Shown piece after piece: positions 44,287 through 52,561 of a stretch of DNA of 64,000 nucleotides; the stretch's first letter is position 1; each line of letters starts with the position of its first letter. The position numbers and the translations under genes were made by a program. The notes beneath the pieces are model-generated. The model saw nothing but the letters and a program-made list of their open reading frames with translations. It had not been told where the DNA came from and ran no database searches. The DNA comes from Bacillus weihaiensis (lineage in GTDB: Bacteria > Bacillota > Bacilli > Bacillales > Bacillaceae): positions 3,632,501-3,696,500 of the forward strand of contig NZ_CP016020.1 of assembly GCF_001889165.1 (NCBI RefSeq), given 5' to 3'.

Positions 44287-45018
44287 TCACAGATTATTAA
44301 GAAATATATGCGGATAATCTGTTATTATAACAGGCACCTTTTCTTTTTTTAAGAGGGTAAATTCTTCCAGAGAATTAATCGTAAACACTCGTAAAGGCAT
44401 TCCCATATCCCTTATTTTTCGTCCAATAATGGATTGGGCAAATGAGGCTTCACAATGGAGCGCCTGAATGGGTAAGGTTTTGATTCGTGTCATAATATCC
44501 GTTGGGATCCCTGCGAAAAGAAAGGCTGTTTCGATCGTTGGATCAAGTTGGTTCACTTTCACCAAGCTCTCACTATTAAAAGAGGAAATGATTGTTTGCT
44601 CTTTCATTTCTAGCTTGTTTACTATTTCTAACACCTTCTCCTCTAAGTGGGGGTACTCAAGTAAATCATTCTTCAGTTCAATGTTCATCAGCATGTGAGG
44701 GTTTCTGTCTTTTACCAACTCCAACACCTCTTCAAGAAGAGGAATGCGTTCATTTATAAATAGTGGATCAAACCAACTTCCCGCATCATATCTTCTTAGT
44801 TGCTTCCACTCAAAGTCCTTTACATAGCCAATACCATTTGTTGTGCGATTAATCGTTTCATCATGAATCACAACAACCTGCCCATCTTTTGTTAATTGGA
44901 CGTCTAGTTCAATCCCGTCAGCACCCATTTCAACTGCTGCTTTAAATGCCGCCATTGTATTCTCAGGATATTCGCCACTTACTCCGCGATGGGCAAATAA
45001 TTTTACTTTTTCGTTCAT
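44287..45018 (-). CDS. glpQ: Glycerophosphodiester phosphodiesterase
   Basis: The 243-residue enzyme releases glycerol-3-phosphate from glycerophosphodiesters. Catalytic motifs are FAHRGVSGEYPENTMAAF at the N terminus, GADGIELDVQLTKDGQVVV and HDETINRTTNG. No signal peptide is visible at the chosen start (45018, with AAGAGGGA upstream), so it would act in the cytoplasm, possibly on imported diesters. It follows ugpB on the same strand but behind a terminator, so it may have its own promoter or depend on readthrough. Confidence 0.92.
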   Translation of the reverse strand: MNEKVKLFAHRGVSGEYPENTMAAFKAAVEMGADGIELDVQLTKDGQVVVIHDETINRTTNGIGYVKDFEWKQLRRYDAGSWFDPLFINERIPLLEEVLELVKDRNPHMLMNIELKNDLLEYPHLEEKVLEIVNKLEMKEQTIISSFNSESLVKVNQLDPTIETAFLFAGIPTDIMTRIKTLPIQALHCEASFAQSIIGRKIRDMGMPLRVFTINSLEEFTLLKKEKVPVIITDYPHIFLNNL

Positions 45019-45196
45019 TTCGATTCCCTCTTTTCCTTGATGTAGTGTCATTCACTCTTACTACTTTTTATTTGTGGAGAAAGTATAGTGGTTAGTTGGA
45101 TTGGAGGAGCAATATTACTAAAAAAAATTACAAGGCACCTACCATCCTTATTATAAAAGGTGAATAGATATCAACAAAGTTTAGATAAAAGCCTTG

Positions 45197-45230
45197 TTAA
45201 AAGCCCTTGAAGCAAATTCTTCAAGGGCTT
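45197..45230 (-). terminator. Terminator after ugpB
   Basis: AAGCCCTTGAA and TTCAAGGGCTT pair around a 7-8 base loop and are followed by TTTTAACAAGG on the minus strand. It separates ugpB from glpQ. Confidence 0.75.
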
Positions 45231-45248
45231 AGTTTCTAGCTTAGACAG

Positions 45249-46625
45249 TTAGTTACCTTGTTTTTTGTTTGCTACTTCTAATGCACGGTTTGTTTCCTCT
45301 GCTGCTTGATCAAGCGCTTCTTGAGGATCCATTCCTTGATATAAATTTTCCATTGCCGTTACCACTTTTTGTCTTGACTCAGGGAAGACAGAGATAAGTG
45401 CCCCTTGAGTTGCAGTGCTTGGCTTTGTGTCACGTAATTGGTCGACTGTTACTTTAAGCTGAGGGTATTTTTCCCACTCTTCTTTTACGATATCTTGTTC
45501 ATATGCGGCTGGATTGATGGCAAAGTAGCCTGTTTTTACATGCCATTCTCCTTGAACCTCAGGTGTTGTTAAGTATTTCATAAATTCCCATGCCGCTTTT
45601 TGTTTTGCTTCTTCAATCCCACTTGACATCCAAACAGAAGCTCCACCGATAATAACTCCTTGTCGGTCAGCATCATCTGGAATTGGAAGGTATGAAACGC
45701 CTACTTCAAAATCAGCATTATCGACTACCGTCTTTACACCTGCTGAACTATCTAAATACATTGCTACTTTTTTCGATTGGAAGGCAGCACGAATGTCATC
45801 CCAGTTTTGCCCTACATTATAGAAAGTACCATCATTATACATATCACTAATTAAACTGAATACATTTAATCCTAACTCATCATTAAACGTAGCTTTTGTC
45901 GCATTCCCATTTCGTCCATTTTCATTATCAACATAGTGACCACCTTGTGCAGCAAGTAATTCCTCGAAGAACCAGCCATAGTTTAAGATTGAGAATCCAT
46001 ACTGACTTGTTTCTCCACCATCTTGCTTCGTTAACTTTTTAGCTGCATCCATTAACTCACTATACGTCATTGGTCCTTGATCCACGTCTAAACCAGCTTC
46101 CTTAAATGCATCTTTATTATAAATAAGTACTGGTGTTGATGAGTTAAATGGCATTGAATATTGTTCACCATCAACTGTGTAGTAGTTTGAGATGTTCTTT
46201 TCCCATTGTGATGTATCATAGTTATCTTCGTCGATAAATTTTTGAACAGGCTGAACATGTCCACTATCAACCATGTATTTTGTCCCAACTTCAAAGGTTT
46301 GCATAATCGTAGGTGCATCCTCTGTACCTGCAACTGTATTAAACTTTGTTAAGGCTTCCTCATACGTACCTTGGAAAACGGGAGTTACTTCAATATCTTC
46401 TTGTGATTCGTTAAAATCAGCTACGATATCTTTCAAGACTGTTTCAAGATCACCACTCATCGCATGCCAGAACACAACTTCTTGCTTTTCAGTTGTTTCT
46501 GCCGCTTCCTTTTCTGTCCCTTCAGCCTCAGCTTCTGTTCCAGAAGTACCTGTATTTGAGCTTGAACATGCAGCTAACAATAAGAGAAATAGTGCAGATA
46601 ATAAAATAAATCCTTTATTCTTCAT
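45249..46625 (-). CDS. ugpB: Glycerol-3-phosphate ABC transporter substrate-binding lipoprotein
   Basis: The 458-residue protein has a lipoprotein signal with lipobox LAAC, a Ser/Glu-rich linker, and a type 1 extracellular solute-binding domain starting VVFWHAMSGDLE. The motifs GTYEEALTKFN and GGASVWMSSGIEE fit the UgpB branch. AAAGGAGG precedes the ATG. It is the last gene of glpP-ugpC-ugpA-ugpE-ugpB. The UgpB identity rests on sequence plus glpP and glpQ neighbours. Confidence 0.9.
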   Translation of the reverse strand: MKNKGFILLSALFLLLLAACSSSNTGTSGTEAEAEGTEKEAAETTEKQEVVFWHAMSGDLETVLKDIVADFNESQEDIEVTPVFQGTYEEALTKFNTVAGTEDAPTIMQTFEVGTKYMVDSGHVQPVQKFIDEDNYDTSQWEKNISNYYTVDGEQYSMPFNSSTPVLIYNKDAFKEAGLDVDQGPMTYSELMDAAKKLTKQDGGETSQYGFSILNYGWFFEELLAAQGGHYVDNENGRNGNATKATFNDELGLNVFSLISDMYNDGTFYNVGQNWDDIRAAFQSKKVAMYLDSSAGVKTVVDNADFEVGVSYLPIPDDADRQGVIIGGASVWMSSGIEEAKQKAAWEFMKYLTTPEVQGEWHVKTGYFAINPAAYEQDIVKEEWEKYPQLKVTVDQLRDTKPSTATQGALISVFPESRQKVVTAMENLYQGMDPQEALDQAAEETNRALEVANKKQGN

Positions 46626-46683
46626 GAATAGTTCCTCCTTTTGGTTGGGTACTAGATTTCCCCTATGAATTGATAAGTAACAG

Positions 46684-47496
46684 TTACTTTAGAGCACCTT
46701 GTGTTAAGCCTTTTTGCAATCTCTTTTGACCTAAGAATAAGAGTAGGATTGTTGGAAGAATGACGACAACAACTGCTGCCATGACCACCCCCCATTCGGT
46801 TGAGATTTCTTGCGACTGTAGCTGCTTTAACCCAATTTGAACAGTTCGAACACTTTCATTATTCGTCACAAGCAATGGCCATAAATACATATTCCATGTT
46901 GTTAAAAAGCTATAAATGCCTAATGTAATTAAGCTTGATTTTGAGACGGGTAGCACCACATTCCAAAAAAAGCGAAACCGACTAATACCGGCAACCTGCG
47001 AAGCCTCATAGAGCTCTTTCGGAATCGTTTTAAACTGCTGCCTCAATAAGAAGGTTCCAAAGGCTAAGGCAAAGAAGGGAACGGTTAACCCAGAATACGA
47101 ATTTAACCACCCTAGCTTTTGAACCGTTAAAAAGTTAGGAACCATTGTCGCTTCCCACGGAATCATCATGGTTGAGATAAAGAGAAAAAAGATCATTTCT
47201 CTACCTTTAAATGTGATAAAGACAAAGGCAAATGCAGCTAAACTCGAGACGAGTAACTGCCCCAACATGACGACTGTTGAAACATAAAAACTATTCCATA
47301 AATAGTGAATAAGTGGCGTCCTTTCAAATGCTTTTTGATAGTTTGCAAGAGTCAAAGTGTCAGGAATGAGATTTCCTCTTAACACTTCTCCTCCTTGCAT
47401 AAAGCTAATCATGACAGCATAAAAAATAGGGAACATCATAAATACCGCTGAAAAAATTAATAGCGTATACAGAATCATCTTTTTCATACGTGTCAT
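46684..47496 (-). CDS. ugpE: Glycerol-3-phosphate ABC transporter permease UgpE
   Basis: The 270-residue permease has six helices and the EAA loop KELYEASQVAGISRFRFFWNVVLP. Its ATG overlaps the ugpA stop as ATGA, a sign of translational coupling. It partners UgpA and the UgpC ATPase. Confidence 0.9.
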   Translation of the reverse strand: MTRMKKMILYTLLIFSAVFMMFPIFYAVMISFMQGGEVLRGNLIPDTLTLANYQKAFERTPLIHYLWNSFYVSTVVMLGQLLVSSLAAFAFVFITFKGREMIFFLFISTMMIPWEATMVPNFLTVQKLGWLNSYSGLTVPFFALAFGTFLLRQQFKTIPKELYEASQVAGISRFRFFWNVVLPVSKSSLITLGIYSFLTTWNMYLWPLLVTNNESVRTVQIGLKQLQSQEISTEWGVVMAAVVVVILPTILLLFLGQKRLQKGLTQGALK

Positions 47497-48431
47497 TGAT
47501 AATGCACCTTCCGTTCCCCTATCTTAAATTGAAGAATGGTTACAACTAAAATACAGAAAAAGAGAATCGTTGCCTGGGCACTTGCCGAGCCGATATTGTA
47601 ATTAATAAAGGCTTCTTTATAAATGGAATACACAATAACATTGGTTGATTCCACAGGACCTCCCTTGGTCAAAATATCGATCTGGCCAAAGGTTTGAAAG
47701 GAATTAATAAGTGACACGGTGATGATAAAAAACAAGGTAGGTGAAAGCATTGGGATCGTAATTTTTCTAAGCTTGTACCAATAGCTCACGCCTGCAATAT
47801 CTGCATTTTCATATAAATGTTCATCAATGTTCTGCAAGCCACCTAATAGAATGAGAAAAGCAAAGCCTGTGTTCATCCAGATAGTAGATATCGCAACAGC
47901 CAACAGTGCATAGGTAGGATCTAGAAGCCATTGAACTTCGGAACCCCCAAATGAACGAACCACCTTATTTAAAATACCGATAGACGGATTATACATGAAC
48001 ATCCAAATAACAGAGGAAGCCGCTACGCTCATCCCCATTGTTGATGAAAACAAGGTGCGGAACACTCCAATTCCCCTCACCTTTTCATTCGAAATCACCG
48101 CTAAAAATAGAGCGAGAATGACACCTACAGGAACTGTGTATAGCACAAATAGAATTGTTGCTTTCATACTTTTATGAAAGCTAGTTGATTGTAGGAGATA
48201 CGTAAAATTCTCAAACCCAACAAACGTTATAGGTGTACCTTGTCCATCCGTTAAAAAGAAACTCAGGTATAATGTACGGATCATTGGATAAAAAAGAAAG
48301 ATGCCAAATAAAAGGATAGATGGTAACAAATACAGCATTCCTACTACAAAATTTGGAAGAGGCTTCTTATAGGAAGTAGACGGCTTTTCCACATTTATGA
48401 CAGGATTTGTCTCGTTCGACAGGCTACTCAT
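47493..48431 (-). CDS. ugpA: Glycerol-3-phosphate ABC transporter permease UgpA
   Basis: The 312-residue permease has six helices and the EAA loop EHLYENADIAGVSYWYKLRK followed by ITIPMLSP. Its ATG overlaps the ugpC stop as ATGA. The N-terminal 30 residues are hydrophilic and outside the usual permease core. Confidence 0.9.
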   Translation of the reverse strand: MSSLSNETNPVINVEKPSTSYKKPLPNFVVGMLYLLPSILLFGIFLFYPMIRTLYLSFFLTDGQGTPITFVGFENFTYLLQSTSFHKSMKATILFVLYTVPVGVILALFLAVISNEKVRGIGVFRTLFSSTMGMSVAASSVIWMFMYNPSIGILNKVVRSFGGSEVQWLLDPTYALLAVAISTIWMNTGFAFLILLGGLQNIDEHLYENADIAGVSYWYKLRKITIPMLSPTLFFIITVSLINSFQTFGQIDILTKGGPVESTNVIVYSIYKEAFINYNIGSASAQATILFFCILVVTILQFKIGERKVHYQ

Positions 48432-49549
48432 AAGATAGCCTCCTCAACTAATGGTCTCTCCTCAATTTTTGCTTTATGATATAAGTAATCTCCACTTTCC
48501 GTATGAAAGAAAAACAAATTCTCTTCTTGAATAGTAAGGGGTATTTTCCTCCCAATCTCGATATTCCATTGTCCGTTCCATTTCGCAATCCATTGTTTAT
48601 TTCCCATCTCAAACGTTATAAGTGTCTCCGTTCCAAGAACTTCTACATTTAAGACATTTGCAAAAAAGCTTATTTTCCCTTCTTTAGCAAGCTGGATATG
48701 CTCAGGACGAATGCCTGCTGTGATTCTTGAGTGGGATGCAAGGTGCTGTGTTACTTCCTCACTTAATGAGATGGATCGATTATCTGCGAAGAATAACGAT
48801 TGCTCCTTCACTTCTACATTTAAGAGATTCATAGGTGGTGAGCCGATAAAGGAAGCAACAAACGTATTCGCAGGATGATTATAGATGTCTAGAGGGTGTC
48901 CTATTTGCTGCACCTCACCGTTATGTAAAATCATCATTCGATCGGCCATGGTCATCGCTTCTGTCTGATCATGTGTTACATAAATCATCGTAATCCCTAG
49001 CTTACGTTGAATTTGGCGAATCTCAGATCTCATCTTGGCTCTAAGCTTTGCATCTAAATTGGATAATGGCTCATCCATTAGACAAATTGGGGCTTGAGTG
49101 ACAATCGCCCTTGCTAATGCCACACGTTGACGCTGTCCACCTGAAAGCTGTCTTGGCTTTCTATTTACTAACTCGGACAAGCCAAGCATTGCTGCTGTTT
49201 CAGTGCAACGGTCTTTTTGCTCCTGTTTTGATAGTTTCTTTGTATGGAGACCAAAGGTAATGTTTTGTTCCACCGTTAAATGAGGATATAAGGCATAGTT
49301 TTGAAAGACCATAGATAAATTCCGCTTACTTGGTAAATGTTTTGTGACATTCTCTTCGCCTATAAAAAGGTCTCCGTTAGAGATCTCTTCAAGCCCAGCA
49401 ATCATGCGAAGCATTGTACTTTTCCCACATCCCGATGGTCCTACTAAAACGAAAAATTCACCTGGCTTAATTGTTACATCGATACCTTTAATCACCTGTT
49501 CCTTTCCATCGTAGGTTTTTGAAATATTTTTCAACTCAACTCGCTTCAT
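48428..49549 (-). CDS. ugpC: ABC transporter ATP-binding protein UgpC
   Basis: The 373-residue ATPase has Walker A GPSGCGKST, signature LSGGQRQR, Walker B ICLMDEPLSNLD and a C-terminal MOI/TOBE-type regulatory domain (about 240-373) with ITAGIRPEHIQLA. This is the CUT1/MalK class, and carrying its own ATPase means the operon need not rely on MsmX. I choose the ATG at 49549 (MKRVELKNIS), because AAGGGG lies upstream; an in-frame GTG further up overlaps the glpP stop. Confidence 0.9.
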   Translation of the reverse strand: MKRVELKNISKTYDGKEQVIKGIDVTIKPGEFFVLVGPSGCGKSTMLRMIAGLEEISNGDLFIGEENVTKHLPSKRNLSMVFQNYALYPHLTVEQNITFGLHTKKLSKQEQKDRCTETAAMLGLSELVNRKPRQLSGGQRQRVALARAIVTQAPICLMDEPLSNLDAKLRAKMRSEIRQIQRKLGITMIYVTHDQTEAMTMADRMMILHNGEVQQIGHPLDIYNHPANTFVASFIGSPPMNLLNVEVKEQSLFFADNRSISLSEEVTQHLASHSRITAGIRPEHIQLAKEGKISFFANVLNVEVLGTETLITFEMGNKQWIAKWNGQWNIEIGRKIPLTIQEENLFFFHTESGDYLYHKAKIEERPLVEEAIL

Positions 49550-49569
49550 TATTGATGCATCCCCTTTTT

Positions 49570-50175
49570 TCACATTTTCTCTACTTCAATTGCCGTTTGG
49601 GCTTGAAATTGCCATAATCTTGGTTTACCAGTTGAAACGGCGATCGCTCCACTTTGAAGTGCTGCGTTAATATGCTCCTGGTGCTGAATCAATCCTCCTG
49701 TGATAAGAGGGATGTCCGTTTTTCGTTTTAGCTTGGCAATTATTTCTGGAATAAGAGCTGGCATTAATTCAAGTGCATCAGGCTGGATCTCATTTACTGC
49801 TTTTAAACCGTTCTTCACTGCATCTGTATCTACTAGAAACAAACGTTGGATGGTTAGAAGCCCTTCTTTATTTGCAAGCTGAATGAGAGAGCTTTTCGTT
49901 GTAACAATTCCCGTTGGCTGGACATATTTTGCGATAAACTTAAGACCTTCTCTGTCATAGCTAATGCCGGGTATTTTCTCAATATGTAAAAACACAAAGC
50001 GATTATGTTTTTTCAACACATCTACATAGCGTTTGATCACACTAATATTTCCTGTTAAGAGAAAAGCGCATTGTATATTTGACTCCAAAAATTGATCAAG
50101 GCTTTTCGGGTCTTTAATAGAGGCGATTAGTCGGTCATGCTCTAAGCGTCTCGTAAATTCTTCTTGAAGATCCAT
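49570..50175 (-). CDS. glpP: Glycerol-3-phosphate-responsive antiterminator
   Basis: The 201-residue RNA-binding protein stops leader termination when bound to glycerol-3-phosphate. The sequence is a TIM-barrel-like fold with IQCAFLLTGNISVIKRYVD, FLHIEKIPGISYDREGLKFI, LFLVDTDAVKNGL and ITGGLIQHQEHINAALQSG. The start at 50175 has AAGGAAG upstream. In B. subtilis glpP controls glpFK and glpD; here it heads the ugp uptake operon and lies behind its own leader hairpin, which suggests autoregulation. Confidence 0.93.
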   Translation of the reverse strand: MDLQEEFTRRLEHDRLIASIKDPKSLDQFLESNIQCAFLLTGNISVIKRYVDVLKKHNRFVFLHIEKIPGISYDREGLKFIAKYVQPTGIVTTKSSLIQLANKEGLLTIQRLFLVDTDAVKNGLKAVNEIQPDALELMPALIPEIIAKLKRKTDIPLITGGLIQHQEHINAALQSGAIAVSTGKPRLWQFQAQTAIEVEKM

Positions 50176-50227
50176 TCTATTCACTTCCTTTTTAAAGAAT
50201 AGTAGGTTGTAAAAAGAACAAAACAAA

Positions 50228-50288
50228 AAACCATAAAAAAACACAGGGGTTACTAAGCAGTAGTACGCCTATTTCTTTTTATGGTTTC
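50228..50288 (-). promoter_or_regulatory. Leader terminator before glpP (candidate GlpP target)
   Basis: On the minus strand AAACCATAAAAAG and TTTTTTTATGGTTT form a long AT-rich stem around an inner GGCGTACTAC..CCCC segment, followed by TTTTTTG. It lies in the glpP leader, 53 bases before the start codon, so it would cut transcription unless antiterminated. Confidence 0.7.
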
Positions 50289-50358
50289 TCATTATCACAA
50301 CCTGGTTGATATTCACTTGTCCTTCTCTATTAACATCTTACTACCAAAAGTTTAAGAG

Positions 50359-50407
50359 AGTATGAAGACTTTGTATATAATTGTAAATATACTGTTTAGA
50401 TTGTAAA
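50359..50407 (-). promoter_or_regulatory. Candidate Pho box and promoter of glpP-ugpCAEB
   Basis: On the minus strand four TTTACA-type half sites lie on one face: TTTACA (50407-50402), TAAACA (50398-50393), TTTACA (50387-50382) and TATACA (50377-50372), starting 9, 11 and 10 bases apart. A -10-like CATACT (50364-50359) follows after 7 bases, the usual distance for PhoP-activated promoters. This fits the B. subtilis PhoP consensus TT(A/C/T)A(C/T)A repeats. Confidence 0.65.
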
Positions 50408-50409
50408 TA

Positions 50410-50762
50410 TTACATGACATGATTGAATTGGCTACTCATATTTTTAGAGCTTGTAAAAATGATGTAGGTAAAAGCAAGCTGAAGGTGAATCGATTGAACA
50501 CCCATTCCATGCAAAAAGCCTGGGACCTGGGAGATGAAGCTGTTTTTAGTCAATCTCCGTTTCCCAAATTGTCGGAAAGCACTAACCCATTTTCTTATAT
50601 TGGTTTTACGTCGAATTCCAAAGCTTTTAGCCAAGAAAGCCTATCCACCTTCTCGAACTAAATAAGCGTTAACTACATTTCGCTTCAATCTTTCATCATA
50701 TTTGACCACAAGAAACACCCCAAAAGGTAGAATTAGTTCGTCTAACTTTTGGGGTGCACATC
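50410..50762 (-). pseudogene. Eroded IS3-family (OrfA) remnant with left end
   Basis: On the minus strand CTTTTGGGGTG/CACCCCAAAAG arms (50746-50756 and 50716-50726) look like an IS3/IS150-type end. They are followed by VVKYDERLKRNVVNAYLVRE, a stop, and AFLAKSFGIRRKTNIRKWVS then AFRQFGKRRL, the helix-turn-helix part of IS3 OrfA. After about 50570 the homology fades. No OrfB is present. The inverted arms may now terminate transcription of neighbours. Confidence 0.7.
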
Positions 50763-50779
50763 TGAGCCAGGCTCTTTTT

Positions 50780-52561
50780 TCATTCAACAAATTCTGGAAG
50801 ATGACAGGCACTGATTTCCCCTGCCTTTACTTCGATCACCTTGTCAGCTTGGCGGATGGTATTAAGACGATGCGCGATGACGAAGGTGGTGCGGTCTTTC
50901 ATGAGATGGTTTAGGGCTTCTTGAATTTTGATTTCTGTGATCGTGTCGATGCTACTCGTTGCTTCGTCTAGGATAAGGATTTTCGGGTTTGCAAGCATTG
51001 CTCTTGCGATGGCTAAAAGCTGCTTCTGCCCATGGCTAATGCCATTCCCATCTTGACTGATTTGCGTTTCATATTGGTTCGGAAGCTGTTGGATAAAGGA
51101 GTGAGCGTTGGCTTGCTTTGCTGCTTTTACCACCTCTTCGTCTGTTGCTTCTAACCGACCATAGCGAATATTTTCCATGATTGACCCATGGAAGAGAAAG
51201 GTATCTTGAAGAACAAACGCCATTTGTCTTCTTAATTCATCTCGACTAATTTCTTTTATATCTCTTCCATCTACATAGATAATCCCATCGGTAGCATCAT
51301 AAAACCTTGAGATTAAATTGACTAAGGTCGTTTTCCCCGCCCCAGTTGGTCCAATAAATGCGACCGTCTCTCCAGCTAACGCCTTAAAACTAATATGGTT
51401 AATTGTTTGCTTTGAGTCATCCTGATCGTAAGAAAACGATACGTCTACAAATTCAACTTCCCCATTAATCGGTTTATTTTTGTTGGAGGCGTACTCGGAA
51501 TCTTCTTCCTCTTTCGGCTCCTCTAAAATATCAAATACCCTTTCAGCCCCAGCCATTGCTGATAACAACGTATTATATTGATTAGCTAAATCATTTAATG
51601 GTCTCGTAAATTGTCTTGCATACTCGGCGAAAATAACGATCATCCCGATTGTTACCAAGCCATTTAATGCTAATATCCCACCTACTCCTGCAACTATGGC
51701 AAAGCTTAGGTTATTAAGCATATTCATTACTTTTGGGATAAAGCCTGAGATCGTCTGTGCCCAAAAACCAGATAACATTAGCTGGTCACTTTTTTCAATA
51801 AATTCTTCAATAACACGCGCTTCTTTTGAATAAGCTTTAATTAGCTTTTGCCCGGAAATGGATTCTTCAATATAGCCATTTAGCTCACCAAGATGTTGTT
51901 GCTGCTGTTTAAACAAACGACCTGTTCGGCTCGTTATCCACTTCATCCCAATAACCATTAAAGGAACTATAATCAACGTCACAGCTGTTAACAAAGGACT
52001 AAGGAAAATCATGACTGTAACCGTCCCTAGTAAAGTAAGAACACTTGAGAATACTTGAATGATCGAGCTATTCAACGTCGTACTTACATTCTCGATATCA
52101 TTGGTCACCCTACTCATTAATTCACCGTGCTGTCTTTTATCAAAAAAAGAAATAGGGAGCACATGAAAATGACGAAACAAATCCGTCCTCATTGTATTAA
52201 CTGTTTGTTGAGCAATCCCAATCATCCAATAATTCTGCAGGAAAAGAGAAATGGAATGAAAAATAAACACAGCTACTAATCCTACCAATAAGGTTAGGAG
52301 ACCCTCGCTTTGACCAGGTACAATGTACGTATCAAGCGCATGACCAATCATATATGGACCTAACAAGCCCAATCCAGAGCTAATCAGCACCATCAGTAAG
52401 ACGAGCGAAAACAGAATACGTCTTGATGACAGATAGAACCATAACTTTCGTAAAGTGTAGGTTGCCTGCTTAAAGCTTACCTTCTGTTTCTTCTTCTCAA
52501 CGGAACCTTCACTTTCCACAATCCGCTCATATTGGAAGGGAGCTTTTAATTCTTTAATCAT
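50780..52561 (-). CDS. ABC multidrug exporter half-transporter, second subunit
   Basis: The 593-residue protein has six helices (about 40-330) and an ATPase domain (about 360-593) with Walker A GPTGAGKTT, signature GISHGQKQ and Walker B ILILDEATSSID. The signature GNGISHGQK is degenerate relative to LSGGQ, and the Walker B Glu is kept. With the gene that overlaps it upstream it forms a heterodimeric exporter of the YfiBC/YheIH type. I choose the ATG at 52561, because GGAGG lies 6 bases upstream. Confidence 0.88.
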   Translation of the reverse strand: MIKELKAPFQYERIVESEGSVEKKKQKVSFKQATYTLRKLWFYLSSRRILFSLVLLMVLISSGLGLLGPYMIGHALDTYIVPGQSEGLLTLLVGLVAVFIFHSISLFLQNYWMIGIAQQTVNTMRTDLFRHFHVLPISFFDKRQHGELMSRVTNDIENVSTTLNSSIIQVFSSVLTLLGTVTVMIFLSPLLTAVTLIIVPLMVIGMKWITSRTGRLFKQQQQHLGELNGYIEESISGQKLIKAYSKEARVIEEFIEKSDQLMLSGFWAQTISGFIPKVMNMLNNLSFAIVAGVGGILALNGLVTIGMIVIFAEYARQFTRPLNDLANQYNTLLSAMAGAERVFDILEEPKEEEDSEYASNKNKPINGEVEFVDVSFSYDQDDSKQTINHISFKALAGETVAFIGPTGAGKTTLVNLISRFYDATDGIIYVDGRDIKEISRDELRRQMAFVLQDTFLFHGSIMENIRYGRLEATDEEVVKAAKQANAHSFIQQLPNQYETQISQDGNGISHGQKQLLAIARAMLANPKILILDEATSSIDTITEIKIQEALNHLMKDRTTFVIAHRLNTIRQADKVIEVKAGEISACHLPEFVE

